Part shown: positions 34,476-44,792 of the stretch, one piece after another
How the letters are laid out: each line of letters begins with the position of its first letter
Position numbering within the stretch: position 1 is the stretch's first letter
NCBI GenBank assembly: GCA_002708825.1
Contig: PAPF01000013.1
Location: forward strand, 301,452 to 365,451
DNA: 64,000 nt
Direction: 5' to 3'
Source of the DNA: Phyllobacteriaceae bacterium
GTDB lineage: Bacteria; Pseudomonadota; Alphaproteobacteria; Rhizobiales; Rhizobiaceae
Made by a program: the position numbers and the translations under genes
The notes under the pieces: model-generated
The model's input: the letters and a program-made list of their open reading frames with translations, nothing else
What the model was told of the DNA's origin: nothing
Database searches by the model: none

Positions 34476-35191
34476 GCCCCGCCTCCCGAAATCACCAAGC
34501 CTTGCCCGTTGACCTTTCCGGCGCCCGGAGAAGCGAGATATTGCACGGCAGCCGCGACGTCGCGCGGCGGGATCAGCCGCTCCGCCCGGCTACCGCCGAA
34601 GACCCTGGTTTCAGCCGCCTCGCGCGAAATCCCGAAACGCTTCATGACCCCTTCCACGGCCTGGTCCGCCATGGGCGTATCGACCCAGCCGGGACAGACG
34701 GCGTTGCAGGTGATGCCCGACCGTTCGACCTCGCGCGCAAGGGAGCGCACCAGCCCCATCACGCCATGCTTGGCCGCGCTGTAGGCCGCGACATTGGCTT
34801 CGCCATGCAGGCCCGAAACCGAGGAAATGGCAATGAGCCTTCCACCGGGCCTCATGTCCTGCAACGCTTCGCGGAAGGTCAGGAAGACGCCCGTCAGCGT
34901 GACGGCAAGGGTGGAGTTCCAGAGTTCGAGGCTCGTATTGGCAACCTTCGCCGCGCGACCGATGCCCGCATTGGCAACGACCACGTCGAAAGGCTGGTCG
35001 AAGAGCGCCTTGACGGCCTGTTCGTCGGCCACGTCGGCCACCCGGCAATCCATGCCAAGCCCTCCGTCTGTCTCCTTCAGCGCCTCCATGCGCCGGCCGG
35101 CAATGACCACCTTGTCGCCGGTCTCGGCGAAGGCCCGGGCGACGGCCCGTCCGATCCCGCTTCCCCCGCCTGTTACGAGAACCCGTCTCAT
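34472..35191 (-). CDS. SDR-family NAD(P)-dependent oxidoreductase
   Basis: A 239-residue classical short-chain dehydrogenase: [20 protein letters not shown] (TGxxxGxG), VVVANAGIG (NAG), [22 protein letters not shown] with the catalytic Ser and YxxxK, and [11 protein letters not shown]. The start overlaps the monooxygenase stop by four bases and its stop overlaps the MarR start by four. It would act on a hydroxyacyl-CoA or alicyclic keto-CoA in the downstream, beta-oxidation-like part of the 2-aminobenzoyl-CoA route. Substrate is assigned only by operon context. Confidence 0.9.
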   Translation of the reverse strand: MRRVLVTGGGSGIGRAVARAFAETGDKVVIAGRRMEALKETDGGLGMDCRVADVADEQAVKALFDQPFDVVVANAGIGRAAKVANTSLELWNSTLAVTLTGVFLTFREALQDMRPGGRLIAISSVSGLHGEANVAAYSAAKHGVMGLVRSLAREVERSGITCNAVCPGWVDTPMADQAVEGVMKRFGISREAAETRVFGGSRAERLIPPRDVAAAVQYLASPGAGKVNGQGLVISGGGA

Positions 35192-37482
35192 GCCCGTATC
35201 GTCTCCGCTTCACGGTCGGCGAGCCGCCAGGCCTGGTCCCGTCCCGCCAGATAAGGCTCCGGCCAGTCCTGCCGCCGGTCGCCGATCCGGGCCGCCTCGT
35301 GCAGGGTCCAGTAGGGATCGGCAAGGTGCGGCCGCCCGATGGCCACGAGGTCTGCGCGGCCTGCCATCAGTATGGAATTGGCGTGATCGGCCTCGTAGAT
35401 ATTGCCGACCGCCATGGTGTGAAGACCGGCCTCATTGCGGATCCGGTCGGAAAACGGCGTCTGGAACATCCGGCCGTAGACAGGCCGCGCCCGTACGGAT
35501 GTCTGTCCGGCGGAAACGTCGATCAAGTCGGCACCGGCACCGTGAAAGGCGCGGGCGATCTCGACAGCGCCGGCCGGCGTGATGCCGTCTTCACCAACCC
35601 AGTCATTCGCCGAGATTCGAACAGACATCGGCTTGTGGTCCGGCCAGGCCTTCCGCATGGCCGCAAACACCTCCAGGGGAAACCGCAGACGGTTGGCAAG
35701 GCAGCCGCCATAGGCATCGCTGCGCTGGTTCGACAGCGGCGAGATGAAGGACGAAATCAGGTATCCATGCGCAGCATGGAGTTCGATCATGTCGAAACCG
35801 GCGCGATCCGCCATCCGCGCGGAAGCGGCGAATTCGCCGATGACGATCTCCATGTCCTCGCGTGTCATCTCGCGCGGCACGCCATTGCGATCCGACCAGG
35901 GGATGGCCGATGCCGACATCGTTTCCCAGTTTCCGGACGCCAGCGGCGCGTCCATCTCCTGCCAGCCCAACTGGGTCGACCCCTTCCGTCCCGAATGGCC
36001 GATCTGGCAACAGATCTTCGCCCGGGTTTCTCCGTGGACAAAGTCGGTCAGCCGCTTCCAGGCCGTTTCGTGCTCGGGCGCATAGAGGCCAGGGCAACCC
36101 GGCGTGATCCGCCCCTCGGCGCTGACACAGGTCATTTCGGTGAAGACGAGGCCCGCCCCGCCCTTGGCCCGTTCGCCGTAATGAACGAGATGCCAGTCGG
36201 TCGGTGTCCCGTTCACGGCCTTGTATTGCGCCATCGGCGACACGACGATGCGGTTCTGCAACGCCATGTCCCGCAGCTTAATCGGCGCGAACATCGGTGC
36301 CCGCACCGGCGCGTCCGGCTTCACGCCCGCCTGGCATTGGAACCAGCGTTCGGCGCTTTCGAGCCAGCGAGGATCCCGCAGGCGCAGGTTTTCGTGGCTG
36401 ATGCGCTGCGAGCGCGTCAGCAGGGAATAGTTGAACTGGACCGGATCGAGATCCAGGTAGCGCTCCACCTGCTCGAACCATTCCAGCGAATTGCGCGCCG
36501 CCGATTGCAGGCGAAGGACCTCCAGCCGCCGCTCCGCCTGGTACCGCTCGAACGCCGCGTGCATGGTCGGTTCGGAATGCAGGAAATCGGCAAGCGAAAT
36601 GGCACTGTCGAAGGCAAGACGGGAGCCGGAGCCGATGGAAAAATGGGCCGTCGCAGCCGCGTCACCCATCAGCACGACATTGTCGTGATACCACTTTTCG
36701 CAGATCACCCTGGGAAAGTTCATCCACACCGCCGAGCCACGCAGATGCGCCGCGTTGGACATCAGGTCATGACCGCCCAGATGGGCCTCGAAGATCCGCC
36801 GGCAGGTTTCGACGGTTTCTTCCTTGGTCATCCCGGCAAAGCCCCACCGGTCCCAGGTATCCTGCTGGCATTCGACAATGAATGTCGCGGTGTTCTCGTC
36901 GAACTGGTACACATGCGCCCAGACCCAGCCGTGCTCGGTCTTCTCGAAGATGAAGGTGAACGCATCATCGAATTTCTGGTGCGTCCCCAGCCAGACGAAC
37001 TTGCACCGGCGCACGTCGATATTGGGCTTGAAGTGCGCCGCGTATTCCTTGCGGACCCTGGAATTGATCCCGTCGCAGGCAACGACAAGGTCGAAGTCCT
37101 TGCGGAATTCCTCCGCTCCCTCGAACTCCGTCTCGAAACGCATCTCGATGCCGAGTTCCTGTGCGCGCTGTTGCAGGATGACGAGCATCTGCCGGCGCCC
37201 GATGCCGGCGAAGCCATGCCCGCCCGACACTGTCCTGGTCCCCTTGTGGATGACAGCGATGTCATCCCAATAGGCAAAGTGATCGCGGATGGCCTGCGCG
37301 CTTTTCGGGTCGTTTGCTTCCAGCCTTTCCAGCGCATCGTCGGACAGGACCACGCCCCAGCCAAACGTGTCGTTGGCACGGTTACGCTCCACGACCACGA
37401 CCTGGTGGGACGGGTCGCGCACCTTCATCGAAATCGCGAAGTAGAGACCCGCCGGTCCGCCGCCCAGACATGCAATGCGCAT
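35188..37482 (-). CDS. 2-Aminobenzoyl-CoA monooxygenase/reductase (salicylyl-CoA 5-hydroxylase/OYE fusion)
   Basis: A 764-residue fusion; CCAGGAGGAAACGCG precedes ATG 37482, an excellent ribosome site. Residues about 1-370 are an FAD aromatic hydroxylase: [17 protein letters not shown] (GxGxxG), then [17 protein letters not shown] (second FAD site). Residues about 390-750 are an old-yellow-enzyme domain: [52 protein letters not shown] and the C-terminal FMN segment [11 protein letters not shown]. This arrangement is that of 2-aminobenzoyl-CoA monooxygenase/reductase of aerobic anthranilate degradation, and of salicylyl-CoA 5-hydroxylase. With kynureninase and aryl-CoA ligase in the operon, 2-aminobenzoyl-CoA is the likely substrate. 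It is the first gene of the - strand operon. Confidence 0.92.
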   Translation of the reverse strand: MRIACLGGGPAGLYFAISMKVRDPSHQVVVVERNRANDTFGWGVVLSDDALERLEANDPKSAQAIRDHFAYWDDIAVIHKGTRTVSGGHGFAGIGRRQMLVILQQRAQELGIEMRFETEFEGAEEFRKDFDLVVACDGINSRVRKEYAAHFKPNIDVRRCKFVWLGTHQKFDDAFTFIFEKTEHGWVWAHVYQFDENTATFIVECQQDTWDRWGFAGMTKEETVETCRRIFEAHLGGHDLMSNAAHLRGSAVWMNFPRVICEKWYHDNVVLMGDAAATAHFSIGSGSRLAFDSAISLADFLHSEPTMHAAFERYQAERRLEVLRLQSAARNSLEWFEQVERYLDLDPVQFNYSLLTRSQRISHENLRLRDPRWLESAERWFQCQAGVKPDAPVRAPMFAPIKLRDMALQNRIVVSPMAQYKAVNGTPTDWHLVHYGERAKGGAGLVFTEMTCVSAEGRITPGCPGLYAPEHETAWKRLTDFVHGETRAKICCQIGHSGRKGSTQLGWQEMDAPLASGNWETMSASAIPWSDRNGVPREMTREDMEIVIGEFAASARMADRAGFDMIELHAAHGYLISSFISPLSNQRSDAYGGCLANRLRFPLEVFAAMRKAWPDHKPMSVRISANDWVGEDGITPAGAVEIARAFHGAGADLIDVSAGQTSVRARPVYGRMFQTPFSDRIRNEAGLHTMAVGNIYEADHANSILMAGRADLVAIGRPHLADPYWTLHEAARIGDRRQDWPEPYLAGRDQAWRLADREAETIRA

Positions 37483-37541
37483 CGCGTTTCCTCCTGGATC
37501 GCGAACGCGGCTGGCCGGTCCTGGCCGGCCGCATGCCACCG

Positions 37542-37601
37542 ACGCTAGCCAGACCGGCGAGATATTTCAAGCTTGCATATTTCATATTTGGATTTTATCG
37601 T
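37542..37601. promoter_or_regulatory. Back-to-back promoters sharing a near-palindrome between the divergent tryptophan-catabolism units
   Basis: On the - strand TTGAAA (37570-37565), 17 bases, TAGCGT (37547-37542) points to the monooxygenase operon. On the + strand TTGCAT (37573-37578), 17 bases, TATCGT (37596-37601) points to the hydrolase/transporter unit. The two -35 elements abut, and the perfect octamer CAAGCTTG (37568-37575), in the wider near-palindrome TTCAAGCTTGCA, overlaps both. A single MarR dimer there could silence both promoters. Sequence and spacing are seen; use and regulator are inferred. Confidence 0.5.
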
Positions 37602-37746
37602 CCGGATGGTCTTCGCAGGAGGGAAAGCGCATGGCAAGGGGGCGCGGCCAGCCGGATCATCCCGCAACAGCGGAAGATGGCCATGAAGCAACCGGCCATC
37701 AGGGGCGCGGCCTCACCCGCAAGCGGAAACCGGCGGCATCACTGCC

Positions 37747-38592
37747 ATGCCGATGAGCGACATGACCGGCATCGACTGGGAAGACGCCTTCACCAACGCC
37801 GTGCACATTCCCGGCGGTATGGGCTACCCCGCACGCTGGGCCGAATTGGCGCAGGCTTTCCGTAAACAAGCCGGAGGCCGGTTTGACCTGCCCTACGGAC
37901 CCGGACCGCGCGAGAGGATGGATGTTTTCCTGCCCGAGGGCACGCCGCGAGGGCTAGTCACCTTCATTCATGGCGGATTCTGGCTTGCCTTCGACAAGTC
38001 GTCCTGGTCGCATCTTGCAGCCGGGCCTTTGGCACACGGCTGGGCCGTGGTTCTTCCAAGCTACACGCTTGCGCCGGAAGCCCGGATCGGATCGATCACG
38101 CGGCAGACCGGCCGCGCGATTGCCGCGGCGGCCGGGCTGGTCGACGGCCCGATAAGGCTCGCCGGGCACTCCGCGGGCGGCCATCTGGCGACACGCATGG
38201 TGTGCGACGACAGTCCCCTGCCGGAAAGCATAGCCGGCCGGATCGAGCGGGTTGCGTCCATCAGCGGCGTCCATGACCTGCGCCCGCTGCAATGCCACTC
38301 CATGAACGAAAAGCTGCGCCTGACCGCCAGCGAGGCGGCCGCCGAAAGCCCCGCCCTTCACCGCCGTCGCGCCAATGTTGACGTTGTTGCATGGGTGGGA
38401 GCCGCAGAGCGGCCCGAATTCCTGCGCCAATCGGCGCTCTTGTGTGAATCCTGGAGCACGCCCGAAGCGCCCGTCCACCTCGTGGCCGAATCATCACGCC
38501 ATCATTTCAATGTCATAGACGGTCTTTGTGATCCGGATCATGAACTGACCCGATTTCTGGCGGGCAACCGTGCCCTGGGGATCTCAGGTTGA
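37747..38592 (+). CDS. Alpha/beta hydrolase, kynurenine formamidase-like
   Basis: A 281-residue alpha/beta hydrolase. LVTFIHGGFWLAFDKSSWSH contains the HGGFW oxyanion motif typical of AFMID-type formamidases, GHSAGGHLA holds the nucleophile Ser, and SSRHHFNVIDGL near the C-terminus supplies the His. The start is uncertain (ATG 37747 or 37753), as neither has a good ribosome site. It hydrolyses N-formylkynurenine to kynurenine if the assignment is right, filling the one step missing between tryptophan dioxygenase and kynureninase on the opposite strand. The more common bacterial KynB is a different metal-dependent cyclase fold, so this is the serine-hydrolase version. Confidence 0.78.
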   Translation: MPMSDMTGIDWEDAFTNAVHIPGGMGYPARWAELAQAFRKQAGGRFDLPYGPGPRERMDVFLPEGTPRGLVTFIHGGFWLAFDKSSWSHLAAGPLAHGWAVVLPSYTLAPEARIGSITRQTGRAIAAAAGLVDGPIRLAGHSAGGHLATRMVCDDSPLPESIAGRIERVASISGVHDLRPLQCHSMNEKLRLTASEAAAESPALHRRRANVDVVAWVGAAERPEFLRQSALLCESWSTPEAPVHLVAESSRHHFNVIDGLCDPDHELTRFLAGNRALGISG

Positions 38593-38736
38593 CCGGCGCA
38601 AACCGGCTCCGGCGGTGCATGCGCGACGGTATGACAGGCCGGCCGTTTCGGTTTGCCGCTCCGGAAAAACATGCTAGCGAAATGGGCAAGAGCCCTTGCC
38701 AAGATCGAGCAATCCTACCGAAACAAGGAGACCGTC

Positions 38737-39720
38737 ATGTTCCGCAGAACGTTTCTGAGCACCGCCGCCGCGTTGACCTGCCTTGCCATGCTGGGTGCGG
38801 GCCCGGCCGCAGCCGAGCCCAAGACCATTGCCATCGCCAATTTCGGCGAACATCCGCAGTTGAACGCCGTCGCCGATGGCTTCAAGGCGGAAATCCTCGC
38901 CTCCGGCATGGCTGAGGGAACCGACGTGGTCTTCACGCTCGATCACGTGAATTTCGACACGACGCTCCTGCCCCAGATGATCTCGAAGATCGAGGCGACC
39001 AAGCCGGCACTGATCCTGTCGATCACCACGCCGGTCTCCCAGAACATCAAGAACCAGCTTGGCGGCAAGGGCATCCCGGTCGTCTTCTCCGCCGTGACGG
39101 ACCCGGTTGCCGCCGGTCTCGTGCCGTCATGGGAATCGGGTGACGCCAACATGACCGGCGCAAGCGATGCGCTCGACATCAACGCCACCCTCGCCTTTGC
39201 GCGCAAACTCCTGCCCGACGCCAAGGTTTTCGGCGTTCCCTACAATCCGGGCGAGGCCAACGACGTGGCGACGCTCGATCTCTTCAAGAAGCACGGGGCC
39301 GAGAACGGTTTCGAGATCGTCGAGATCGGCATCGACAACACGAACGACATCCAGGCCCGCATCACCGCAGCCGCCGGCCGGGTCGATGTGCTCTACGGCC
39401 CTGCCTCCAACATGATCCAGCCTGCCATCTCGGCCGTTGCAGCCGCCGCCAATGAAGCGAAGATACCCCTCATCAACTCCGATGAGGGTCCGGTTCGCGA
39501 AGGCATCATTCCCGCCGCCTTCGCGGTTTCCTACGACAAGATCGGCCATATCGCCGGCGCCATCGCCGTGCGCGCACTCAAGGGCGAGGACCTGTCGGCC
39601 ATCGCTCCGGTGAGCCCGGCCTATGAGGATCATGGCATCACCATTTCGCGCAAGGCAATGGAAGCGATCGGCGTTTCGATCCCTTCCAGCTTCGACGGTT
39701 GCGACTGCATCGTCGACTGA
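38737..39720 (+). CDS. ABC transporter substrate-binding protein (TrpX/ABC_sub_bind type)
   Basis: A 327-residue periplasmic binding protein. The start ATG 38737 follows AAGGAGACCGTC; the signal peptide runs to about residue 27 (LGAGPAAAEP). The mature part starts KTIAIANFGEHPQLNAVADG and contains SAVTDPVAAGLVPSW, and the whole is typical of the PF04392 group that includes streptococcal TrpX. It is followed by an ATPase and a permease of the matching type. With tryptophan catabolic genes divergent next to it, tryptophan, kynurenine or anthranilate is the probable cargo. Cargo is inferred from context, not from binding-site residues. Confidence 0.85.
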   Translation: MFRRTFLSTAAALTCLAMLGAGPAAAEPKTIAIANFGEHPQLNAVADGFKAEILASGMAEGTDVVFTLDHVNFDTTLLPQMISKIEATKPALILSITTPVSQNIKNQLGGKGIPVVFSAVTDPVAAGLVPSWESGDANMTGASDALDINATLAFARKLLPDAKVFGVPYNPGEANDVATLDLFKKHGAENGFEIVEIGIDNTNDIQARITAAAGRVDVLYGPASNMIQPAISAVAAAANEAKIPLINSDEGPVREGIIPAAFAVSYDKIGHIAGAIAVRALKGEDLSAIAPVSPAYEDHGITISRKAMEAIGVSIPSSFDGCDCIVD

Positions 39721-39783
39721 GCCGGGAACACCAGATGCCGCGGCGGCCCTGACCGGGCCGCCCGGCGCTTCCGGAGAACGGAC

Positions 39784-40563
39784 ATGCTGGAAGTCAGCAA
39801 CGCCAGACGCGTGTTCTTTCGCGGCCTGCCCGACGAGAAGGTTGCCCTTGACGGGCTGAATCTTACGCTCGCAACCGGCGATTTCGCCATCGTCATCGGC
39901 AGCAACGGCGCAGGAAAGAGCACGCTTCTCAACGCGATCTCCGGCGCGCTCATGCTTGATGAAGGCCGGATATCGATCAATGGCGACGACGTGACCTCCA
40001 TGCCCGTCCATCGCCGTGCCTTCCATGTGGCGCGGGTCTTCCAGGACCCGATGAAGGGCACCGCCTCGAGCATGACGATCGCCGAGAACATGCTGCTGGC
40101 CGAGATGCGGCAATCGCGCCCGCGCCTGCGCAAGGGCCTGACCGCCGCCCGCCGGGAACGCTATCGCGAAGAACTGTCCTATCTGGGTCTCGGGTTGGAG
40201 AACCGTCTCGACACGGAAGTCTCGCTCCTGTCCGGCGGCCAGCGACAGTCCCTGTCCCTGGTCATGGCGGTGTCCGGCAAGCCCGACATTCTCCTGCTCG
40301 ACGAGCATACCGCCGCACTTGACCCCCGTACCGCCGACCTCGTGCTGAACGCGACGCTGCGCGCTGTCACGGCATTGAACCTGACGACGCTGATGGTCAC
40401 CCACAACATGCAGCACGCGCTGGACTACGGGAACCGGGTGGTGATGCTCGATGCCGGCCGGGTCGTCCTGGAGCTGGACAGCGAGCAGAAGGCGAAAACG
40501 ACGGTGCCGGAACTCGTCAGCCATTTCTCGGTCAAGTCCGACCGCATGCTCCTTGGAACCTGA
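39784..40563 (+). CDS. ABC transporter ATP-binding protein (TrpZ-like)
   Basis: A 259-residue ATPase: Walker A GSNGAGKST (about 40-48), signature LLSGGQRQSLSL, Walker B ILLLDEHTAAL, and the switch His in MVTHNMQHAL. The start has GGAGAACGGAC in front. The D-loop reads DEHTAALDPRT, the form common in this importer group. It lies 63 bases after the binding protein and two bases before the permease, forming a three-gene importer. It should power uptake of an aromatic amino acid or a derivative for the adjoining catabolic genes. Confidence 0.92.
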   Translation: MLEVSNARRVFFRGLPDEKVALDGLNLTLATGDFAIVIGSNGAGKSTLLNAISGALMLDEGRISINGDDVTSMPVHRRAFHVARVFQDPMKGTASSMTIAENMLLAEMRQSRPRLRKGLTAARRERYREELSYLGLGLENRLDTEVSLLSGGQRQSLSLVMAVSGKPDILLLDEHTAALDPRTADLVLNATLRAVTALNLTTLMVTHNMQHALDYGNRVVMLDAGRVVLELDSEQKAKTTVPELVSHFSVKSDRMLLGT

Positions 40564-40565
40564 TC

Positions 40566-41480
40566 ATGTCGGATGTGCTCTCGGCCTATGTCGCGCTGAT
40601 ACCGGTGACCCTGGCGCAAAGCCTCATTCTCAGCTTCGTTGTGCTGGCGGTCATGATCCCGTTTCGTATCCTCGCCTTCCCGGACCTGACGTCCGAAGGC
40701 GCCTATCCGCTGGGCGGCTGCGTCTGCGCCGTCGCGCTGATGTCCGGGGTCCCGCCTGTTCCGGCACTTCTCCTGTCTGCGGCAGCCGGCTTTCTGGCCG
40801 GTTGTGCCACCGCCTTCATTCATCTCCGGTTCCGGATACACACCCTTCTGGCAGGCATTCTCGTCACGACGATGCTGTACAGCATCAACCTGCGCATCAT
40901 GGGAAAGGCCAACCAGCCGGTCTTCCGCGAGGACAAGATCTACGACTACGTCGCCGCTCTCGGCCTTTCCGGAACCCATGCCAAGATCCTGATCGCCGGG
41001 GCGCTTGTCGGCGTTGTCCTGCTGCTCCTGAACCTGTGGTTCGCCACCGAGCGCGGCACCGCGATGCGCGCCGTGGGCGCCAATGCCGACATGGCGGAAG
41101 CCCAGGGCATCAACGTCTGGCGGGCGACCATCGGCGGGATCGGCCTTGCGGGGGCTTTCGCGGCATTCGGCGGCGGACTGATGATCCAGTCCCAGGGCTT
41201 CGCCGACGTGAACATGGGCCTTGGCATCCTGATCAACGCGCTTGCCGCCCTGATGATCGGCGAGGCCGTGGTCGGAAAGCAGACCGTTGCACGCCAGATC
41301 CTCGCGCCGTTTGCGGGCGCTGTCATCTACTACCAGCTCATCTCCATGTGCCTTGCCATCGGCTTGCCGCCGGGCGACCTGAAGATCGCCACCGGGATTT
41401 TCGTGCTTGTCATGCTGGCCGGACCTGCGCTGCGCAATCGCAGGGCCGGACCCGTGCAACGTGATCCCATCCGGGAATGA
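40566..41480 (+). CDS. ABC transporter permease (TrpY-like, BPD_transp_2)
   Basis: A 304-residue permease with about eight to nine hydrophobic spans. RIHTLLAGILVTTMLYSINL and RGTAMRAVGANADMAEAQGI (the cytoplasmic coupling loop) are of the branched-chain/ribose type that pairs with PF04392 binding proteins. It starts two bases after the ATPase stop. The substrate-binding, ATPase and permease genes form a complete importer, transcribed in the same direction as the formamidase-like gene. It converges with the aldehyde dehydrogenase gene through a strong hairpin. Confidence 0.9.
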   Translation: MSDVLSAYVALIPVTLAQSLILSFVVLAVMIPFRILAFPDLTSEGAYPLGGCVCAVALMSGVPPVPALLLSAAAGFLAGCATAFIHLRFRIHTLLAGILVTTMLYSINLRIMGKANQPVFREDKIYDYVAALGLSGTHAKILIAGALVGVVLLLLNLWFATERGTAMRAVGANADMAEAQGINVWRATIGGIGLAGAFAAFGGGLMIQSQGFADVNMGLGILINALAALMIGEAVVGKQTVARQILAPFAGAVIYYQLISMCLAIGLPPGDLKIATGIFVLVMLAGPALRNRRAGPVQRDPIRE

Positions 41481-41550
41481 TGCAACAGGGTGCGCATGGA
41501 ATGCCATGCCCTGCTTGCGCCTTTCGGACGCTGACCTGATCGGGATATGT

Positions 41551-41578
41551 CCTGGCGGCGCCTCGCGGCGCCACCAGG
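41551..41578. terminator. Strong hairpin in convergent gap
   Basis: CCTGGCGGCGCC-TCGC-GGCGCCACCAGG: 12-base arms with one mismatch and a 4-base loop, 70 bases after the permease stop and 13 bases before the aldehyde dehydrogenase stop on the other strand. No T-run, so probably a bidirectional barrier acting on both units. Confidence 0.55.
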
Positions 41579-41591
41579 GACTTTGCACCGA

Positions 41592-43016
41592 TCAATGCGC
41601 GATCATGACATGGCGCACGGCGGTATAGTCCTCCAGCGCATAGAGGGACATGTCCTTGCCGTAGCCTGACTGTTTCATGCCGCCATGCGGCATTTCATTG
41701 CACAGCATGAAATGCGTGTTGATCCAGGTGCAGCCATATTGCAGGCGCGCGGCACACTCCATCGCGCGCGAGACGTCCTTGGTCCAGACCGAGGAAGCAA
41801 GCCCGTAATCGGAATCGTTTGCCCAGGCGACCGCCTCGTCCACATCCGTAAAGCGGGTGATCGAGACGACGGGGCCGAACACTTCGCGCCGCACGATCTC
41901 GTCGGTCTGCAAGGCGCCGGCTATGACGGTCGGCTGGTAGAAGAAGCCGTCGCCGTCATGGGCGCGGCCGCCGGCCGTCACTTCCATGTGGTTCTGGGCA
42001 ATGGCACGTTCGACAAAGCTCGCGACCCGGTCGCGCTGTCGCTGCGAGATCAGCGGTCCGATCTCGTTTTCGGCATCGTCGGCATTGGCATATCTGATCG
42101 TCGAGACGGCCGAGGACAGGTCGGCAACCAGCTTGTCGTGGATCTTGGGCGCGGCATAGATGCGGCACGCCGCCGTGCAGTCCTGGCCGGCATTGTAATA
42201 GCCGAAAGTGCGCACGCCCTGGACCACGGCGTCGATATCGGCATCATCGAAGACGATGACGGGTGCCTTGCCGCCCAGTTCCAGGTGCGTCCGCTTGACC
42301 GACCTGGCGGCCGCCTGCAACACCTTCTTGCCCGTGGCAACATCGCCGGTGATCGAGATCATGTTGACCTTGGGATGGTTGATGAGCGCATTGCCCACGC
42401 TCTCGCCGCGCCCCAGCACGATGTTGACGACGCCCTCGGGCAGCACGTCGGCGAGGATGCGCGCCATTTTCAGCGCGGTCAGCGGCGTTTGTTCGGAGGG
42501 CTTGAAGACGACCGTGTTTCCACCGGCAATGGCGGGCGCCAGTTTCCAGGCCATCATCATCAGCGGATAGTTCCACGGCGCGATGGACGCGACGATGCCG
42601 ATCGGGTCGCGGCGTATCATGGAAGTGAAGCCGGGCAGATATTCCCCGGCGGCATTGCCGGGCACGCAGCGCACCGCACCGGCGAAGAAGCGGTAGCAAT
42701 CGACGATGGCGGGGATCTCGTCATTCCGCACGGCATTGACCGGCTTTCCGCAATTGAGCGCTTCCAGCGCGGCGAAGGCATCGGCTTCGGCCTCGATCCT
42801 GTCCGCGATCTTCAGGAGATAGCCGGAGCGCTCCGCCGGCGTCGTCCGCGACCATGTCGCAAAGGCTTTCTCGGCAGCATCGACGGCCCGGTCGATCTGC
42901 CCGCTGCCCGCTTCAGGCAAATGCAGGATCGACTGCCCGGTCTTCGGGTTCAGGATGTTCTCCTCGGCTTCCGATCCTGTCTCGAAACCGGAACCGATCA
43001 GCATTTGCGTGTCCAT
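41592..43016 (-). CDS. Gamma-aminobutyraldehyde dehydrogenase-like aldehyde dehydrogenase
   Basis: A 474-residue NAD(P)-dependent aldehyde dehydrogenase; GGGAGAAGCCCC precedes the [23 protein letters not shown] is the cofactor-side motif, [20 protein letters not shown] has the general-base Glu, and [13 protein letters not shown] holds the catalytic Cys. The [16 protein letters not shown] segment ([14 protein letters not shown]) and the overall sequence resemble PatD/YdcW, which oxidises 4-aminobutanal from putrescine to GABA. It is last in a - strand unit with a PotABCD-type importer, in line with putrescine use. A putrescine transaminase is not adjacent. Confidence 0.87.
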   Translation of the reverse strand: MDTQMLIGSGFETGSEAEENILNPKTGQSILHLPEAGSGQIDRAVDAAEKAFATWSRTTPAERSGYLLKIADRIEAEADAFAALEALNCGKPVNAVRNDEIPAIVDCYRFFAGAVRCVPGNAAGEYLPGFTSMIRRDPIGIVASIAPWNYPLMMMAWKLAPAIAGGNTVVFKPSEQTPLTALKMARILADVLPEGVVNIVLGRGESVGNALINHPKVNMISITGDVATGKKVLQAAARSVKRTHLELGGKAPVIVFDDADIDAVVQGVRTFGYYNAGQDCTAACRIYAAPKIHDKLVADLSSAVSTIRYANADDAENEIGPLISQRQRDRVASFVERAIAQNHMEVTAGGRAHDGDGFFYQPTVIAGALQTDEIVRREVFGPVVSITRFTDVDEAVAWANDSDYGLASSVWTKDVSRAMECAARLQYGCTWINTHFMLCNEMPHGGMKQSGYGKDMSLYALEDYTAVRHVMIAH

Positions 43017-43039
43017 GGGGCTTCTCCCTTTGCGTAGCG

Positions 43040-43855
43040 TTATTTGCCGCTGCCGGCGATCTGGTCGCCATCGCGCGTGAGGTAATAGGCAGCGAGAATC
43101 GGCAGGAAGGTCACCAGCACCACCACCATCGCGACCACGTTTGTGACGGGACGCTGGCGCGGACGGACCAGTTCCTCCAGCATCCAGATCGGCAGCGTCG
43201 CCTGCTGTCCGGCCGTGAAGGTCGTCACGATCACCTCGTCGAAGGACAGGGCGAAGGCAAGCATTCCGCCGGCCAGCAGCGCGGTGCCGATGTTGGGCAG
43301 GACGACATGACGGAAGGTCTGGAAACCGTCGGCGCCGAGATCCATCGACGCCTCGATCAGCGAACCGGAGGTGCGCCTGAAACGTGCGACCGCATTGTTG
43401 TAGACAACCACGACGCAGAAGGTCGCGTGACCGAGGATGATCGTCCAGAAGGAGAACGGAATGTCGGCCAGGTTGAAGGCCGAGCGCAGCGCGATGCCGG
43501 TGATGATGCCTGGCAGCGCGATCGGCAGGATGACCAGAAGGGAAATCGTTTCGCGGCCGAAGAATTTCGTGCGCGAGACCGCCGCCGCGCACAGCGTGCC
43601 CAGCACGAGCGCGACCACGGTTGAGATGGCTGCCACGCGCACCGAAAGGCCGAGCGCTTCCCAGACATCCGGACGGTTCCATGTGACCGCGAACCATTTC
43701 AGCGTATAGCCGGGCGGCGGCCACTGGAAACTGCGGTCTTCCGTCGTGAAGGCATAGACGAAGATCAGCAGGATCGGCAGGTGCAGGAACAGAAGCCCCA
43801 GGGCAGCGGCAATCTTGAGGGCAAGCGGGGCGCGGGAATTCCGGTCAGAGCGCAT
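43040..43855 (-). CDS. ABC transporter permease, PotC/PotI-like
   Basis: A 271-residue inner-membrane permease with about six hydrophobic spans. The first is [20 protein letters not shown]. The EAA-type coupling loop reads [20 protein letters not shown], and [16 protein letters not shown] near the end is characteristic of PotC/YdcV-type polyamine permeases. The ATG 43855 overlaps the end of the partner permease gene by 11 bases. It forms the heterodimeric channel with that partner. The dehydrogenase gene follows after 23 bases, so all five genes are probably co-transcribed. Confidence 0.9.
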   Translation of the reverse strand: MRSDRNSRAPLALKIAAALGLLFLHLPILLIFVYAFTTEDRSFQWPPPGYTLKWFAVTWNRPDVWEALGLSVRVAAISTVVALVLGTLCAAAVSRTKFFGRETISLLVILPIALPGIITGIALRSAFNLADIPFSFWTIILGHATFCVVVVYNNAVARFRRTSGSLIEASMDLGADGFQTFRHVVLPNIGTALLAGGMLAFALSFDEVIVTTFTAGQQATLPIWMLEELVRPRQRPVTNVVAMVVVLVTFLPILAAYYLTRDGDQIAGSGK

Positions 43856-44792
43856 TGAAGGCTCCCTGTCTCTTGGCCATCCAGAGGTAGAACCCCATGA
43901 TGACGATCGGCACCACCGTAAAGGCGGCCGCGAGCGGAATGTTGCCGGCCGTCCCCTGGTGAGCATAGACCGCCTGGCCGATGAACAGCCGCGACGAGCC
44001 GATGATCTGCGGGATGATGTAGTCGCCCAGCGTTAGCGAGAAGGTGAAGATCGAACCGGCGATGATGCCGGGAAGCGCCAGAGGAAGCAGCACATGGCGG
44101 AAGGTCTGCGCCGGAGAGCCGCCGAGATCGGAAGAGGCCTCCAGCATGGACTCGGGCACGCGTTCGAGCGCCGCCTGTGTCGGCAGGATCATGTAGGGCA
44201 GCCAGACATAGACAAAGACGATGAAGGTGCCGGTATAGCTGACCGAGAGGGAATTTCCGCCGATCACCGGCAGAGCCAGCCATGCTTCCAGAACGGGCGT
44301 CAGGTGCAGCTTGGCGAATATCCAGGTGAGAATGCCTTCCTTGGCGAGGATCAGCTTCCAGGCATAGACCTTGACGAGGTAGCTCGACCACAGCGGCAGC
44401 ATGGCGCCGAGATAGAACAGCGCCTTCCACTTTCCGCGCGCATAGCGCGCCGCGTAATAGGCGATGGGAAAGGCGATCACGGCGGAAGCCAGCGTCACCG
44501 CAGCGGCCATCGAAACGGTGCGCAGGATGATGTCGAGATTGGACGGGCGCAGGAGTTCCGCATAGGTCTTGAACGTCCACTCGTAGCGGATCAGGCCCGA
44601 GAACTCGTCGATCGAAAAGAAGCTCTGCGCGAGCAGCGCGAAAAGCGAGCCCAGATAGATGATGCCAAGCCAAAGCAATGGCGGCGTCAGCATGAGGAAA
44701 AGCGTCAGTCGCGGATTGCGCCACAGGACATCCGACAGCGTGCCGAACAGGCCGCCCCGCCCTGGCAGGATGGCGTGAGCGCCGGCGCTCAT
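43845..44792 (-). CDS. ABC transporter permease, PotB/PotH-like
   Basis: A 315-residue permease starting at ATG 44792, which overlaps the ATPase stop by four bases. Spans include [20 protein letters not shown] near residue 30, and the coupling loop is [37 protein letters not shown] in the last third is the PotB/PotH signature region. With the PotC-like partner it forms the translocation path of a polyamine-type importer. The extra-long first periplasmic loop ([19 protein letters not shown]) is as usual for this group. Confidence 0.91.
   Translation of the reverse strand: MSAGAHAILPGRGGLFGTLSDVLWRNPRLTLFLMLTPPLLWLGIIYLGSLFALLAQSFFSIDEFSGLIRYEWTFKTYAELLRPSNLDIILRTVSMAAAVTLASAVIAFPIAYYAARYARGKWKALFYLGAMLPLWSSYLVKVYAWKLILAKEGILTWIFAKLHLTPVLEAWLALPVIGGNSLSVSYTGTFIVFVYVWLPYMILPTQAALERVPESMLEASSDLGGSPAQTFRHVLLPLALPGIIAGSIFTFSLTLGDYIIPQIIGSSRLFIGQAVYAHQGTAGNIPLAAAFTVVPIVIMGFYLWMAKRQGAFNAL

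Noticed and set aside
35299..37548. 749-codon + strand open frame opposite the monooxygenase/reductase
   Set aside because: Antisense shadow of a recognised fusion enzyme; no domain pattern and no start site.
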